From an uncultured Lachnospiraceae bacterium (lineage in GTDB: Bacteria > Bacillota > Clostridia > Lachnospirales > Lachnospiraceae): a stretch of DNA of 57,903 nucleotides. Where the stretch lies: NCBI GenBank assembly GCA_910588285.1, contig CAJUQB010000020.1:1-57903 (forward strand). The letters are read 5' to 3'. The notes below the pieces were generated by a model. It was not told where the DNA came from. It worked only from the letters and a program-made list of their open reading frames with translations, and searched no databases. Shown here piece after piece: positions 49,647-57,903 of the stretch. A program made the translations under genes and the position numbers. The first letter of the stretch is position 1, and the number at the start of each line of letters is the position of its first letter.

Positions 49647-52079
49647 CTACCACTGCCGCATCAGCACCAGAAAAACTACTTCATGGGGTTCCAGATGAAA
49701 CCGGAATTCCATGGCGCCGCCTGCTGTGCTTTTCTGATATAGGGTGCGCAGAGGCTGGATCGTGCTGCGCAGATAGTCCAGGTCATCCTTGGAAAACCGG
49801 TCAGGATAGCCGTTCCTGGCCCATTCATCAAAGACGCTTCCGTGCTTGCGGTTGATCTGATACAGGATCACATTGTAGGTTCCCTCTGTCATTTTTTCCA
49901 ATTTTACTTCAATATTTTTGGTCTGGGGGCTTTCATAGACCTTATAGGCATCCTCCGCAGGGATACTGCTGTGAAGGCTGTAGCTGTCATATTCATTGAG
50001 ATAGGTATAATTGCACATACCGATCATATAGCGGTCTACAGAGCCCTTCAATACCACAAAATCCTCACCCTTCTGCACCAGATTGCTCCGGCACTTGCTG
50101 AAAAGGCTCAGGAGCAGGCTGCCGGGCTTGCGGATTCCGTACCGGTTGAACAGGCCGCTGCGGCCGCACAGGAAGGCGCCGCTGCTGTCATCCATGGTGG
50201 GGATATCGGACATCTGGAAATATCCAAGCATATCCACCTCTCCGATCAGATCCACGGTATTGTGGAAGAAAAAGGCGCTTTGGAAGCAGGTATCGTTGAG
50301 GTAATGGCCATACAGCACATCCGCGGCCAGCCAGGAGACATGGATGGGAGGCAGCTGGGGCAGGAAGGAGCGCAGGGAGCGGCGGAATGCCTGGATCCGG
50401 TGGAGGGCATAGGAGCGGTCCCGGGTATAAAACAGCCCATTTGCGGACATGGTATCCTCCGCCTCCGGACCGGAGCTGACAGGCAGCTTCTCATAGGGAA
50501 AGATTCCGATGCTGAGAAAATCCGGTGTCACCTCTGTATGCCGAAGCAGTGCCAAAAGCTCCTGGGTATGGCCGTCAGGCAGATCGCCGGCCAGAAGCAG
50601 ACCTCCAACCCTGGCGTGGGGAAGGATCCGGCGGATCAGCTTCCAGGCGGAAACAAAGCGGGGCACAAAGCTTCCGGCCGGTTCCAGATAACCTTTCTGG
50701 ATCATCCGGTGGGGATTGATTTCAAAATACCAGGTATCCATCTCATCCGGACCGTACATATTGGCGCTCCGGGCCAGCATGGTTTCCAGAAGAGCCAGAT
50801 ACTGGTCATGGTCAATGATGATGGTTCCCCGGTCAGAGAATTCCAGAAGCTCAGTGGGAATCGACAGCTCAAGATAAGGGATCATATTGTGGGTCTGAAG
50901 AATATTGATGGCCCGGTCAAAGTCCATAAATACGAAGTGATCCTTCTGGGAGCCGAACAGGGAGTAGTCCATAACCTTCTCAATGCGGCCATAGGTAAAG
51001 GACATGATTTCCTGTACCTGCTCCAGCTGTTTTTCGATATCGCGTTTCAAGAGATCCTTTAAGGGTCCAACATTGATCATAAGCTTCCAGATCGGCGTAA
51101 CCGGTGTGACACTGTGCATGTCCGAAACGGTAAAGACCTCCTGGGAAGGAAACTGAATATTGTGGATCAGTGCATGGTCCGGAGACCTGTAGGCCTCTAA
51201 CAGCTGCTGATAGGATTCCGGGGGAAGCTCATTGACACGATTCTCCTCCGGGGTGGACAGAAAGGCCCGTTCCGCCAGCTTTTCCTGACGGTAACGGTTG
51301 GGGGTTGTGCTGTATACCTCCCGGAATACCCGGTTCATGGCGTTCATGCTGGCAAAGCCATTGTCAAAGGTAATGGAGGTGATGGACTTGTCGGTATAGA
51401 TCAGATCCTCCACCGCATGCTTTAACCGTACCTGATTCACATAGGTATTAAAGTTCTCATGCATGTTTTGCTTGAAAAAAGAGGAGAGGTACGGCGCGCT
51501 TAAATGCAGGGCATCTGCAGCCTCCTGCAGGGAAATGGAGGAGGCATAATTTTCGTGAATATAGCTGAGGATGGCTGCCATCCGTTCCTGATATTTGGGA
51601 TTTTCCAGCTCCAGGCGCTTTTCCATATAGGCCTCATAGTGGTAGGCGTTCAGGTAGTAGAGCAGACGGTAAGCGTGAGAGGTCAGGTTCAGGCCCAGGA
51701 TATCCTTGCTTCCAAAATATGTATGGGCAGCCATAGCCAGCAGCTGGCGCAGGGGCTGGTAGTCCCGGCTGGGATCCGCCGAGGAGTTGCAGACAAAGTA
51801 ACCGGTTTGCATGGAGCGCCCCTTCTGGACGAATCTGGCATCCATCACCAGGGACAGAACCACATTGTTGCCGGCGCTGGAGATCTGGTAGGAAATGCCC
51901 GGCTCGAACAGGAATACATCAAATTTGCCAAGAAAATAGGTATCCCCGTCCTTCAGGACACGTATGGTTCCGTCCAGAATAAAAAAGAAGTCATAATCCA
52001 AAAAGCTCCGGGAGGAGCTGTCCTTTATCGTAATATAAGCCATTTTTAAAAATGGTGTTTTTTCATGTGCATTTGTCAT
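49647..52079 (-). CDS. AraC regulator fused to a GH39-like domain, copy 2
   Basis: An 810-residue protein with the same layout as 41650-44052: cupin sensor (DYDFFFILDGTIRVLKDGDTYFLGKFDVFLFEPG), AraC DNA-binding domain (ASSISLQEAADALHLSAPYLSSFFKQ), then a GH39-like barrel. Both catalytic positions appear lost: WNEP is replaced by FEINPH (452-457), and the usual TEW nucleophile segment reads VSW (581-583). The start at 52079 has GGAAAGGAA upstream. It is divergent from the second SBP gene with a 291-base AT-rich gap, so it probably activates the transporter. Confidence 0.87.
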   Translation of the reverse strand: MTNAHEKTPFLKMAYITIKDSSSRSFLDYDFFFILDGTIRVLKDGDTYFLGKFDVFLFEPGISYQISSAGNNVVLSLVMDARFVQKGRSMQTGYFVCNSSADPSRDYQPLRQLLAMAAHTYFGSKDILGLNLTSHAYRLLYYLNAYHYEAYMEKRLELENPKYQERMAAILSYIHENYASSISLQEAADALHLSAPYLSSFFKQNMHENFNTYVNQVRLKHAVEDLIYTDKSITSITFDNGFASMNAMNRVFREVYSTTPNRYRQEKLAERAFLSTPEENRVNELPPESYQQLLEAYRSPDHALIHNIQFPSQEVFTVSDMHSVTPVTPIWKLMINVGPLKDLLKRDIEKQLEQVQEIMSFTYGRIEKVMDYSLFGSQKDHFVFMDFDRAINILQTHNMIPYLELSIPTELLEFSDRGTIIIDHDQYLALLETMLARSANMYGPDEMDTWYFEINPHRMIQKGYLEPAGSFVPRFVSAWKLIRRILPHARVGGLLLAGDLPDGHTQELLALLRHTEVTPDFLSIGIFPYEKLPVSSGPEAEDTMSANGLFYTRDRSYALHRIQAFRRSLRSFLPQLPPIHVSWLAADVLYGHYLNDTCFQSAFFFHNTVDLIGEVDMLGYFQMSDIPTMDDSSGAFLCGRSGLFNRYGIRKPGSLLLSLFSKCRSNLVQKGEDFVVLKGSVDRYMIGMCNYTYLNEYDSYSLHSSIPAEDAYKVYESPQTKNIEVKLEKMTEGTYNVILYQINRKHGSVFDEWARNGYPDRFSKDDLDYLRSTIQPLRTLYQKSTAGGAMEFRFHLEPHEVVFLVLMRQW

Positions 52080-52370
52080 AATACTTGCATTCCTTTCCGT
52101 CAAAATGACATGATTATAAAAAAACTGCCTGGAAGTCATAACTAAAGTATACAAAATGAAGATGAGAAAAGCAAGAAAGGAACGAAAAAATATAAAAAAT
52201 TGACTGTTGATTTTTTATATTTTTAATCTGAAAATCAGGTCAGGTTCATAAAAATGAAATATAAATAGAAAAAATATAAAATTTCCATAAAAATTGTGGG
52301 GCATGAGAAGGAAAAAAGAATTATGATAAAGCTACCCTGAAAACAGGAAAACATTTAAAGGAGGAAGACC

Positions 52371-53993
52371 ATGAAAAAGAAATTGATTGCAGCATTATTG
52401 ACAGCTTCCATGACAGCGGCCCTGCTGGCAGGCTGCGGCAACGGAGCAGCCGAGGAAGGCGCAGAGGATCCCGCACCGGCCACAGACGAGAGCGGGGACG
52501 ACGGAGAAGAGGAAGGCGGCGAGGACGCTGGTACGGATGCAGACGCAGATGCAGACGGAGAAGAGGACCTGGCGGAGATTACCGTATCCTTCTGGTCTCT
52601 GGCAGGTGTTCCCGATGAGGCGAACAAGGCAATGGTGGAGGATGCCATCAATGAGATCACAGAGGCAGAGATCAACACCACCGTTCATCTGAACATTATG
52701 GATGTGGGAAGCTACATACCCAATGGTGCAATGGCCAACGGCGTTGCCAATGGGGAGGATTTCGACCTGGTAGTTACTGCAGCGGCCCTGTCCGGACACT
52801 ACAGCGTTATGATGTCCAACGGTATGCTGGAGCCCATCACGGATCTGCTGAATGAATATGCGCCTGAGCTTATGGCTACGATTCCGGAAGGATATCTGGA
52901 TGCTACCTCAAAGGACGGCGAGGTTTATGCAGTGCCAAGCTACAGCAACAAGGTGAAAAATATGTTCTGGATCGCCCGCAATTCAGCACTGGATGCAGCA
53001 AATATTGACATCAATACCATCAAGACAATTGATGACTTGGATGCAGCATTGCATGCCATCAAGGAGACATCCCCGGATCTGATCCCCTTAAGCGGCGCTT
53101 CCTTTACCATGAACCTGACCTATCCGGGCTTTGCCTTTGGCTCCGGCAACCGCGGATGGGATCCGCTGGGAGAGTCTACGGCAGTTGCAGCAGCCGTTTA
53201 CTGTGATGATGAGACTATGACCGCAGTGAGCCGTTATGAGACCGATGAGTTCAAGAAGGATATTGAATATCTGAAGAAATGGTATGACGACGGCCTTCTT
53301 GACAAGGATACCGCTACGGACAGCGCTACCGGAAGCGCCATCATGGACAAGGATAACGCAGCCAGCGAAATCTATGTCGGGCAGGCAGATATTGCATCTA
53401 CCCGTGCAGCAGCCAGCGGCTCCTCCTATGTACAGCTGACTGACAGCTACCTGTCAACCGGTTCCATGCAGCAGTTTACCTGGGCGATTCCCGTATCCTG
53501 CGACGAGCCTGAGGCAGCAGCGAAGTTTATGAACCTGGTATTCACCAATGCAGACATTGTCAATCTGCTGAACTATGGAATTGAAGGAACCCACTATGTG
53601 AAGAAGGATGACGGCACCGTGGCTTTTCCGGAGGGTGTAACGTCTGAGAACGCCGGATACTACATGGGCGGCTTGACAGCAATCCTTGGAAACGGCTTCC
53701 TGTCCTATCCCTGGGAGGGAGCTGATCCCAACAGTGCAGAGATAGGCAAGAAGGAGATGGAAAATGCAAAATATTCTCCGCTGATGGGCTTCAATCTGGA
53801 TACTGCAGCCCTGGGTGATATCTACACCGCCCTCTGCCCCATCGCCAACCAGGAGTATGGCCCGGCTCTGTTCTGCGGCTCAGCTCCGGACGGCTACTAT
53901 GAGGAGTTTATCCAGAAGATGAAGGATGCCGGACTGGACGAGTACCTAAAGCAGGTAAATGAGCAGATCCAGGCATGGAAGGCACAGCAGTAA
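52371..53993 (+). CDS. ABC sugar transporter substrate-binding lipoprotein, copy 2
   Basis: A 540-residue lipoprotein closely similar to 45691-47331 over its length: lipobox LLAGC (Cys22), acidic linker, DAINEITEAEINTTVHLNIMD, KDGEVYAVPSYSNKVKNMFWIARNSALDAA, and the same C-terminal LFCGSAPDGYYEEFIQKM. It delivers a sugar to the permeases encoded next. AAAGGAGGAAG precedes the ATG. The 52080-52370 upstream gap is AT-rich regulatory DNA with no gene and no confident promoter. Confidence 0.93.
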   Translation: MKKKLIAALLTASMTAALLAGCGNGAAEEGAEDPAPATDESGDDGEEEGGEDAGTDADADADGEEDLAEITVSFWSLAGVPDEANKAMVEDAINEITEAEINTTVHLNIMDVGSYIPNGAMANGVANGEDFDLVVTAAALSGHYSVMMSNGMLEPITDLLNEYAPELMATIPEGYLDATSKDGEVYAVPSYSNKVKNMFWIARNSALDAANIDINTIKTIDDLDAALHAIKETSPDLIPLSGASFTMNLTYPGFAFGSGNRGWDPLGESTAVAAAVYCDDETMTAVSRYETDEFKKDIEYLKKWYDDGLLDKDTATDSATGSAIMDKDNAASEIYVGQADIASTRAAASGSSYVQLTDSYLSTGSMQQFTWAIPVSCDEPEAAAKFMNLVFTNADIVNLLNYGIEGTHYVKKDDGTVAFPEGVTSENAGYYMGGLTAILGNGFLSYPWEGADPNSAEIGKKEMENAKYSPLMGFNLDTAALGDIYTALCPIANQEYGPALFCGSAPDGYYEEFIQKMKDAGLDEYLKQVNEQIQAWKAQQ

Positions 53994-54041
53994 GCAGGTG
54001 CAGCTTCCGAGAAATAGAACCATATCGGTAACTTAGAGTGC

Positions 54042-54067
54042 GAGGCCGCCGCTAAAGCGGCGGCTTC
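54042..54067 (+). promoter_or_regulatory. Very stable intercistronic hairpin between SBP and permease genes
   Basis: GAGGCCGCCGCT (54042-54053) pairs with AGCGGCGGCTTC (54056-54067) with one G-T wobble. There is no T run, so it is not a standard terminator. Hairpins at this position typically protect the upstream SBP mRNA from 3' decay and give more binding protein than permease. Confidence 0.6.
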
Positions 54068-54096
54068 ACTTCCCTCTGGCTGAAAGGGAGAATGAG

Positions 54097-55461
54097 ATGA
54101 ATGAAAAGAAATCCATGTTAGACAAGATTTTCCCCAGCAGCAACCGGATCATGTTTGACGTGATCCTGCTGGGCATCCTTTCGCTGGTAACCTTCCTGTT
54201 TCCGGTGGCGACCTATGTCTACCGGAAGAAGCTGTATTCCATCAAGGGGTCCAGGTTTCTGACAGGCGTTACCATTATGAAGGGCAAGGTGGAGGTTCCC
54301 ACGAATACCTGGGCCATCCTCATGGTGGTGGTTGCGGCATTGGTGATCCTTACCGGCATCCTGTTTGTGAAAGTGAAAGCAAAATATGCAGGCACAACCC
54401 TGCTGGTCTTAAGCACTGCGGAGTTTGTGCTGTCCATCGTATTTTCCAAGAACGTGGTCAGCACCCTGGAGGCAGCCAAGGGCAAGCAGGTAACGCTGGC
54501 CTACGGCAGCATCCTGATGGTAATATTCGCCCTGCTGATGCTGATCCGTGCCTTCCATATTTTATATAAGAATAAAGCGGTCGTGCCCCTGGACTTCATG
54601 GCCCTGCCCGGAGCACTGTATTTCCTCATTAACAATTATTTCCCAATGTTCGGAATCTTCATTGCCTTCAAGAAGGTGGACTACAGTGTGGGGATTGCCA
54701 AGAGCGACTGGGTAGGGGTTGACAACTTCAAGTACCTGTTCTCCACTCAGGACGCCTGGATTATGACCCGTAACACCATCCTCTATAACCTGGCCTTTAT
54801 TGTCATCGGCATGGTGGTGGGGATTGCTATTGGCATCATGCTCTATGAGATTGTAAACCGGACCTGGCAGAAGATCTTCCAGACCACCATCCTGCTGCCC
54901 CAGCTGGTGTCCATGATCATTGTGGCCTATATTGTATACGGCTTTTTGAGCAATGAGGCAGGCTTTATCAACAAGGCAGTGCTTGGGGCAGGCAATGAGA
55001 TTGACTTCTACGCCAGCAAGCAGTACTGGCCGGCCCTGCTGATTGGGGTCAACACCTGGAAGCTGATGGGCTACAATGCCATTATTTTCCTGTCCTCCAT
55101 TGCAGGCATTGACAAGAGCCTCTACGAGGCGGCCAAGGTGGATGGAGCCACCAAGATGCAGCAGATCTTTCGGGTAACGCTGCCCATGTTAAAGCCGACG
55201 GTCATCACCCTTCTGATCATGCAGGTGGGGCGTATCTTCTACTCGGATTTCGGCCTGTTCCTGCAGGTGCCCATGAGCTCCGGGGTGCTCTACAGCGTGA
55301 CCCAGACCATCGACACCTATGTGTACCGTGCGCTGATGACCTTAAACCAGATCGGAAAGGCCTCGGCAGCCAGCGTATACCAGTCGGTTGTGGGATTTAT
55401 CGTAGTACTTGTAGCAAATGGCATTGTCCGCAAGGTGGACAAAGAAAACGCAATGTTCTAA
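54097..55461 (+). CDS. ABC sugar transporter permease (LplB type) with an unusual N-terminal membrane extension
   Basis: A 454-residue membrane protein. From about residue 165 it is a standard LplB/UgpA-type permease (ALPGALYFLINNYFPMFGIFIAFKKVDY) with the EAA loop EAAKVDGATKMQQIFRVTLP that contacts the ATPase. The first 165 residues contain four extra spans (about 20-42, 70-92, 98-118, 140-158) and are absent from the usual 300-residue permeases. AAGGGAGAATGAG precedes the ATG. Partner permease follows 12 bases later. Confidence 0.9.
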   Translation: MNEKKSMLDKIFPSSNRIMFDVILLGILSLVTFLFPVATYVYRKKLYSIKGSRFLTGVTIMKGKVEVPTNTWAILMVVVAALVILTGILFVKVKAKYAGTTLLVLSTAEFVLSIVFSKNVVSTLEAAKGKQVTLAYGSILMVIFALLMLIRAFHILYKNKAVVPLDFMALPGALYFLINNYFPMFGIFIAFKKVDYSVGIAKSDWVGVDNFKYLFSTQDAWIMTRNTILYNLAFIVIGMVVGIAIGIMLYEIVNRTWQKIFQTTILLPQLVSMIIVAYIVYGFLSNEAGFINKAVLGAGNEIDFYASKQYWPALLIGVNTWKLMGYNAIIFLSSIAGIDKSLYEAAKVDGATKMQQIFRVTLPMLKPTVITLLIMQVGRIFYSDFGLFLQVPMSSGVLYSVTQTIDTYVYRALMTLNQIGKASAASVYQSVVGFIVVLVANGIVRKVDKENAMF

Positions 55462-55473
55462 GGGGGTGTAAGA

Positions 55474-56373
55474 ATGGAAAAGGATTCCAGCTTAAGAGGC
55501 CGCGGAGACAAGATCTTCCAGGTGGTCTGCTATATTGTATTAACGATCCTGGCGCTGAGCGCCGTGCTTCCGTTCCTTATGCTCCTGTCATCCTCCTTTA
55601 CGGATAACGGAGCGCTTCGGGTAAACGGATACGGCTTCTGGCCGTCAGTATTCAGTACCTATGCCTATGAATATATGTTCCAGGGCAAGGCAGCCCAGAT
55701 TTTCAGAAGCTATGGCATTACCTTCTTCATCACCATTTTCGGTACAGTCATCAGCCTGCTGATCGGGCCCATGTTTGCCTACACCATGTCAAGGCGTGAC
55801 TACAAGAGGGCAAGGTTCTGGACCGTGTTTGTGTTCTTTACCATGCTGTTTAATGGAGGCGTGGTGCCCTCCTACATGATGTGGACCCAGATCTTTAATA
55901 TCAAGAACACCATCTGGGCGCTGATATTTCCGAACCTGATTGCCAATGGATTTTTCATCATCCTGTATAAGAACAACTTCTCCTCCAACATCCATCCGGC
56001 GCTGATCGAGGCAGCCAAGATCGACGGGGCCAGCGAGTTCTTCATTTACCGGAAGATTGTTCTGCCCTTATCCTTACCGATCCTGGCGACGGTGGGCCTG
56101 ATGACAGGCCTTGGATATTGGAATGACTGGACCAATGGTATTTACTACATAACAGAGGAGAAATGGTACAGCCTGCAGGTATACCTGAACAGTATCCTGA
56201 GCAACATACAGGCTATGCAGAGCATGAACGGTGCGGCGGCAGGAGGCCAGTTCCCGGGTGTGAGTATCCGAATGGCCATGGCAGTGATCGGGGTAGTGCC
56301 CATCATGATCTTATACCCCTTCTTCCAGAAGTATTTTGTGAAGGGAATTGCCATTGGAGGCGTAAAAGAGTAA
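55474..56373 (+). CDS. ABC sugar transporter permease (YtcP/MsmG type)
   Basis: A 299-residue permease with six spans, starting after a short cytoplasmic N-terminus (spans at about 20-40, 83-105, 118-138, 150-170, 195-215 and 268-285), and the EAA loop EAAKIDGASEFFIYRKIVLP. It forms the second half of the membrane channel. No ATPase gene is present; transporters of this family generally share a MsmX-type ATPase encoded elsewhere. AAGGGGGTGTAAG precedes the ATG. Confidence 0.92.
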   Translation: MEKDSSLRGRGDKIFQVVCYIVLTILALSAVLPFLMLLSSSFTDNGALRVNGYGFWPSVFSTYAYEYMFQGKAAQIFRSYGITFFITIFGTVISLLIGPMFAYTMSRRDYKRARFWTVFVFFTMLFNGGVVPSYMMWTQIFNIKNTIWALIFPNLIANGFFIILYKNNFSSNIHPALIEAAKIDGASEFFIYRKIVLPLSLPILATVGLMTGLGYWNDWTNGIYYITEEKWYSLQVYLNSILSNIQAMQSMNGAAAGGQFPGVSIRMAMAVIGVVPIMILYPFFQKYFVKGIAIGGVKE

Positions 56374-56392
56374 GAAAGGAATCGGTGACAAC

Positions 56393-57373
56393 ATGAAAGT
56401 ATTAGGAATATCATTTGGAAAAGTAATGGGCAACTGTGACATCCTCACCAAGGAGGCGTTGTTCGGGGCAAAGGAAGCCTTCCCGGATGCCGAAGTGAAG
56501 TTCATCAATACGGTAAAAATGAAAATCGGCCGCTGCATTGGCTGCGGGGCCTGCTCCACGGCTTTGGAGAAGGGCAAGGATAACCAGTGTGTGATCAAGG
56601 ACGACTTCCAGGCACTGGAGGATGCGGTCCGGGAGGCAGACGTGCTGGTGGTGGCTGCTCCGGTGTATGTGCTGCAGCCGGTAGGGCAGTTTAAGGATTT
56701 CGTGGACCGGTTCTCCTGCCGCCATGACGTGTCCGCCATCAACTGGGTGCTGGATAAGCGGCGCAGCGGCGAGATGCCGGGCAATGCGGACGATTTCCCC
56801 ATGGAGCGGTTAAAGAGGCGGACCGTGGCTTACATCAGCGTAGGCGGGGCCACCACCAAGAACTGGGTGTCCATGGGATGCGGGAGCATGCCGCTGTTCG
56901 GCTTCCCGCCCATGATGATCCAGACCGGCAACATGGATGCATCCGCCATGGGTCCCAAGGGGAGCCCGGTGCTGGATGAGGAGCTGATGACCCATGCAAG
57001 GGGCCTTGGGAAGCATGCGGCAGAGTCCTACACCCTGCCGGATGAGGAGATCACCTGGTACGGGCCGGAGGGAACCTGCCCGGTATGCCACCAGAACCTG
57101 CTGATGGTGGACGGGACCACCAAGGTGGAGTGTCCCATCTGCGGGATCGAAGGGAAGCTCTCTATTGTAGACGAGAAACTGATGGTAGATTTCCCGGAGG
57201 AGCAGAAGGCACGTGCAAGAGGAACCTTCAAGGGCCTTCGGGAGCACACCACGGAGATCCAGGGCTTTGGAGCCCAGGCAGTGCCCAAGATCATGGCAGC
57301 CGGCGGGTTTGACGCCCTGAAGGAGAAGCTTGAGAAGTATAAGAACTTTGATGAGACCATACAGTCCATGTAA
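56393..57373 (+). CDS. Flavodoxin-fold reductase with extra cysteine motifs (iron-sulfur flavoprotein-like)
   Basis: A 326-residue protein. A flavodoxin-like FMN domain (VLGISFGKVMGNCDILTK ... VLVVAAPVYVLQPVGQFKDFVDRF) carries four Cys at 48, 51, 54 and 66, the pattern of iron-sulfur flavoproteins. Near the C-terminus is a second four-Cys knuckle, CPVC (229/232) and CPIC (247/250), likely binding zinc or iron. It starts 19 bases after the permease, so it is in the importer operon. It may reduce the imported compound or its aglycone; the substrate is unknown. Confidence 0.82.
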   Translation: MKVLGISFGKVMGNCDILTKEALFGAKEAFPDAEVKFINTVKMKIGRCIGCGACSTALEKGKDNQCVIKDDFQALEDAVREADVLVVAAPVYVLQPVGQFKDFVDRFSCRHDVSAINWVLDKRRSGEMPGNADDFPMERLKRRTVAYISVGGATTKNWVSMGCGSMPLFGFPPMMIQTGNMDASAMGPKGSPVLDEELMTHARGLGKHAAESYTLPDEEITWYGPEGTCPVCHQNLLMVDGTTKVECPICGIEGKLSIVDEKLMVDFPEEQKARARGTFKGLREHTTEIQGFGAQAVPKIMAAGGFDALKEKLEKYKNFDETIQSM

Positions 57374-57383
57374 GAGGACATGA

Positions 57384-57417
57384 CAGGAAAACCGCAGGCG
57401 AAGGCTGCGGTTTTCTG
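57384..57417 (+). terminator. Rho-independent terminator of the importer operon
   Basis: AAAACCGCAG (57388-57397) pairs with CTGCGGTTTT (57405-57414), extended by CAG/CTG outside one bulged G, ending in a T-rich tail. Lies just after the flavoprotein gene. Confidence 0.85.
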
Positions 57418-57520
57418 TTTGGAGAGGATCATGGGATCCAAGATGACTATACCAAAAATGTCAATGAAATCCTGCACGTCCCCTTTGATTTTTGCAAATC
57501 TCTTTACAGAAATGCTGTAT

Positions 57521-57903
57521 TTAGTTTTTTCGTCCTTTTCTCGTATCTGTATCGGGAGTATCTGCAATTTGCAGTTCTCCTTTTCGCAATTTCCAAATCA
57601 CATCAGCTTGCTTTGCAAGCTCAGTGGAATGCGTAACGATAATCACGCATTTATTCATCTGGTGAGCACATTCTTTTAAAATCTTTGTGATCTCTGCCGC
57701 AGTATCTTCATCAAGGTTCCCTGTCGGCTCGTCGGCAAGGATGACCTTTGCATCAGAAGCTAATGCACGGGCAATCGCTACACGCTGCTGTTGACCGCCA
57801 GAGAGTTTCAAAACATTTCGTTTGCTTTCTTCTTCGGTCAGTCCGACACGCTCTAAAATAGGCTGTGGCGGCAGTTTAGAAGTGAGAGCCACATTCTCTT
57901 TTG
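57521..57903 (-). CDS. ABC transporter ATPase (MacB/LolD type), 5' part beyond the window
   Basis: The C-terminal 127 residues are visible: signature LSGGQQQRVAIARAL, Walker B VILADEPTGNLD and switch His in IIVTHSTEL. Walker A and the start are outside the window. The type is the MacB/FtsE-like ATPase of exporters for peptides, macrolides or lipoproteins. The tail ends TDTRKGRKN. It is on the minus strand, convergent with the importer operon. The roughly 100 bases between show no gene that I can support. Confidence 0.88.
   Translation of the reverse strand, partial: KENVALTSKLPPQPILERVGLTEEESKRNVLKLSGGQQQRVAIARALASDAKVILADEPTGNLDEDTAAEITKILKECAHQMNKCVIIVTHSTELAKQADVIWKLRKGELQIADTPDTDTRKGRKN

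Overview
This window looks like a chromosomal segment of an anaerobic gut Firmicute of the Lachnospiraceae type. This is inferred from the gene families and their order: LytTR/DUF3021, MoxR-DUF58-DUF4129, AAA-ATPase/DUF1703 proteins, rubrerythrin, LplB-type sugar importers without their own ATPase, AraC proteins fused to GH39-like domains, and UroD-like methyltransferases. No 16S or other species marker is present.

Layout. 1-560: a tRNA cluster (Thr partial, Tyr, fMet, Phe, Lys) ending in a terminator, with a duplicated tRNA-Tyr 3' end that looks like an integration scar. 0.65-9.1 kb: a LytTR regulator with its DUF3021 membrane partner, an ABC-2 exporter, a MoxR/DUF58/DUF4129 operon, an AAA-ATPase/nuclease-fold protein and a uracil/hypoxanthine-type DNA glycosylase. 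9.2-12.8 kb: an ECF sigma factor with a membrane beta-propeller protein, then a YefM/YoeB-type toxin-antitoxin pair behind a palindromic promoter. 12.8-18.9 kb: a decaying stretch. A BceRS/BceAB-type peptide-sensing and export module is broken in all four genes, interrupted by an ArsR-DUF2087 operon and a mobile repeat, and followed by a frameshifted MATE gene. 19.3-21.1 kb: RecQ.

21.2-30.5 kb: a coherent sugar locus. It has a divergent LacI regulator, a fucose-isomerase-like enzyme, a split two-subunit transketolase, an FGGY kinase and two cytoplasmic DUF5060/DUF4038-type glycosidases. The combination fits the described isomerase, kinase and split-transketolase route for the branched pentose D-apiose, fed by apiosidase-like (GH140-related) enzymes. 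The substrate is inferred. 30.7-38.1 kb: MATE transporter, rubrerythrin, YitT protein, sugar O-acetyltransferase, S41 protease and a second AAA/DUF1703 protein.

38.4-57.4 kb: a second plant-glycoside locus. Its core is a DUF6379 protein (C-glycoside deglycosidase beta-like) overlapping a xylose-isomerase-fold protein (alpha-like). Around it are two paralogous lipoprotein sugar-binding proteins, one pair of permeases, two AraC regulators carrying apparently dead GH39 domains, two UroD-like HxC methyltransferase-family proteins, LysR and Crp regulators, a SnoaL/SGNH pair and a cysteine-rich flavoprotein. A simple model is import of plant glycosides, splitting of C- or O-glycosidic bonds and trimming of the aglycone, with the GH39-like domains acting as sugar sensors. 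The oxidoreductase expected to make the 3-oxo intermediate is not in the window. The right edge holds the 3' part of an MacB-type ABC ATPase gene.

The window also carries at least three families of short non-autonomous repeats. One has terminal inverted repeats and perfect 8-bp target duplications in two copies. One sits exactly in the stop codon of the rubrerythrin gene. One forms nested palindromes next to regulatory regions. No CRISPR array, rRNA or autonomous transposase gene was seen.
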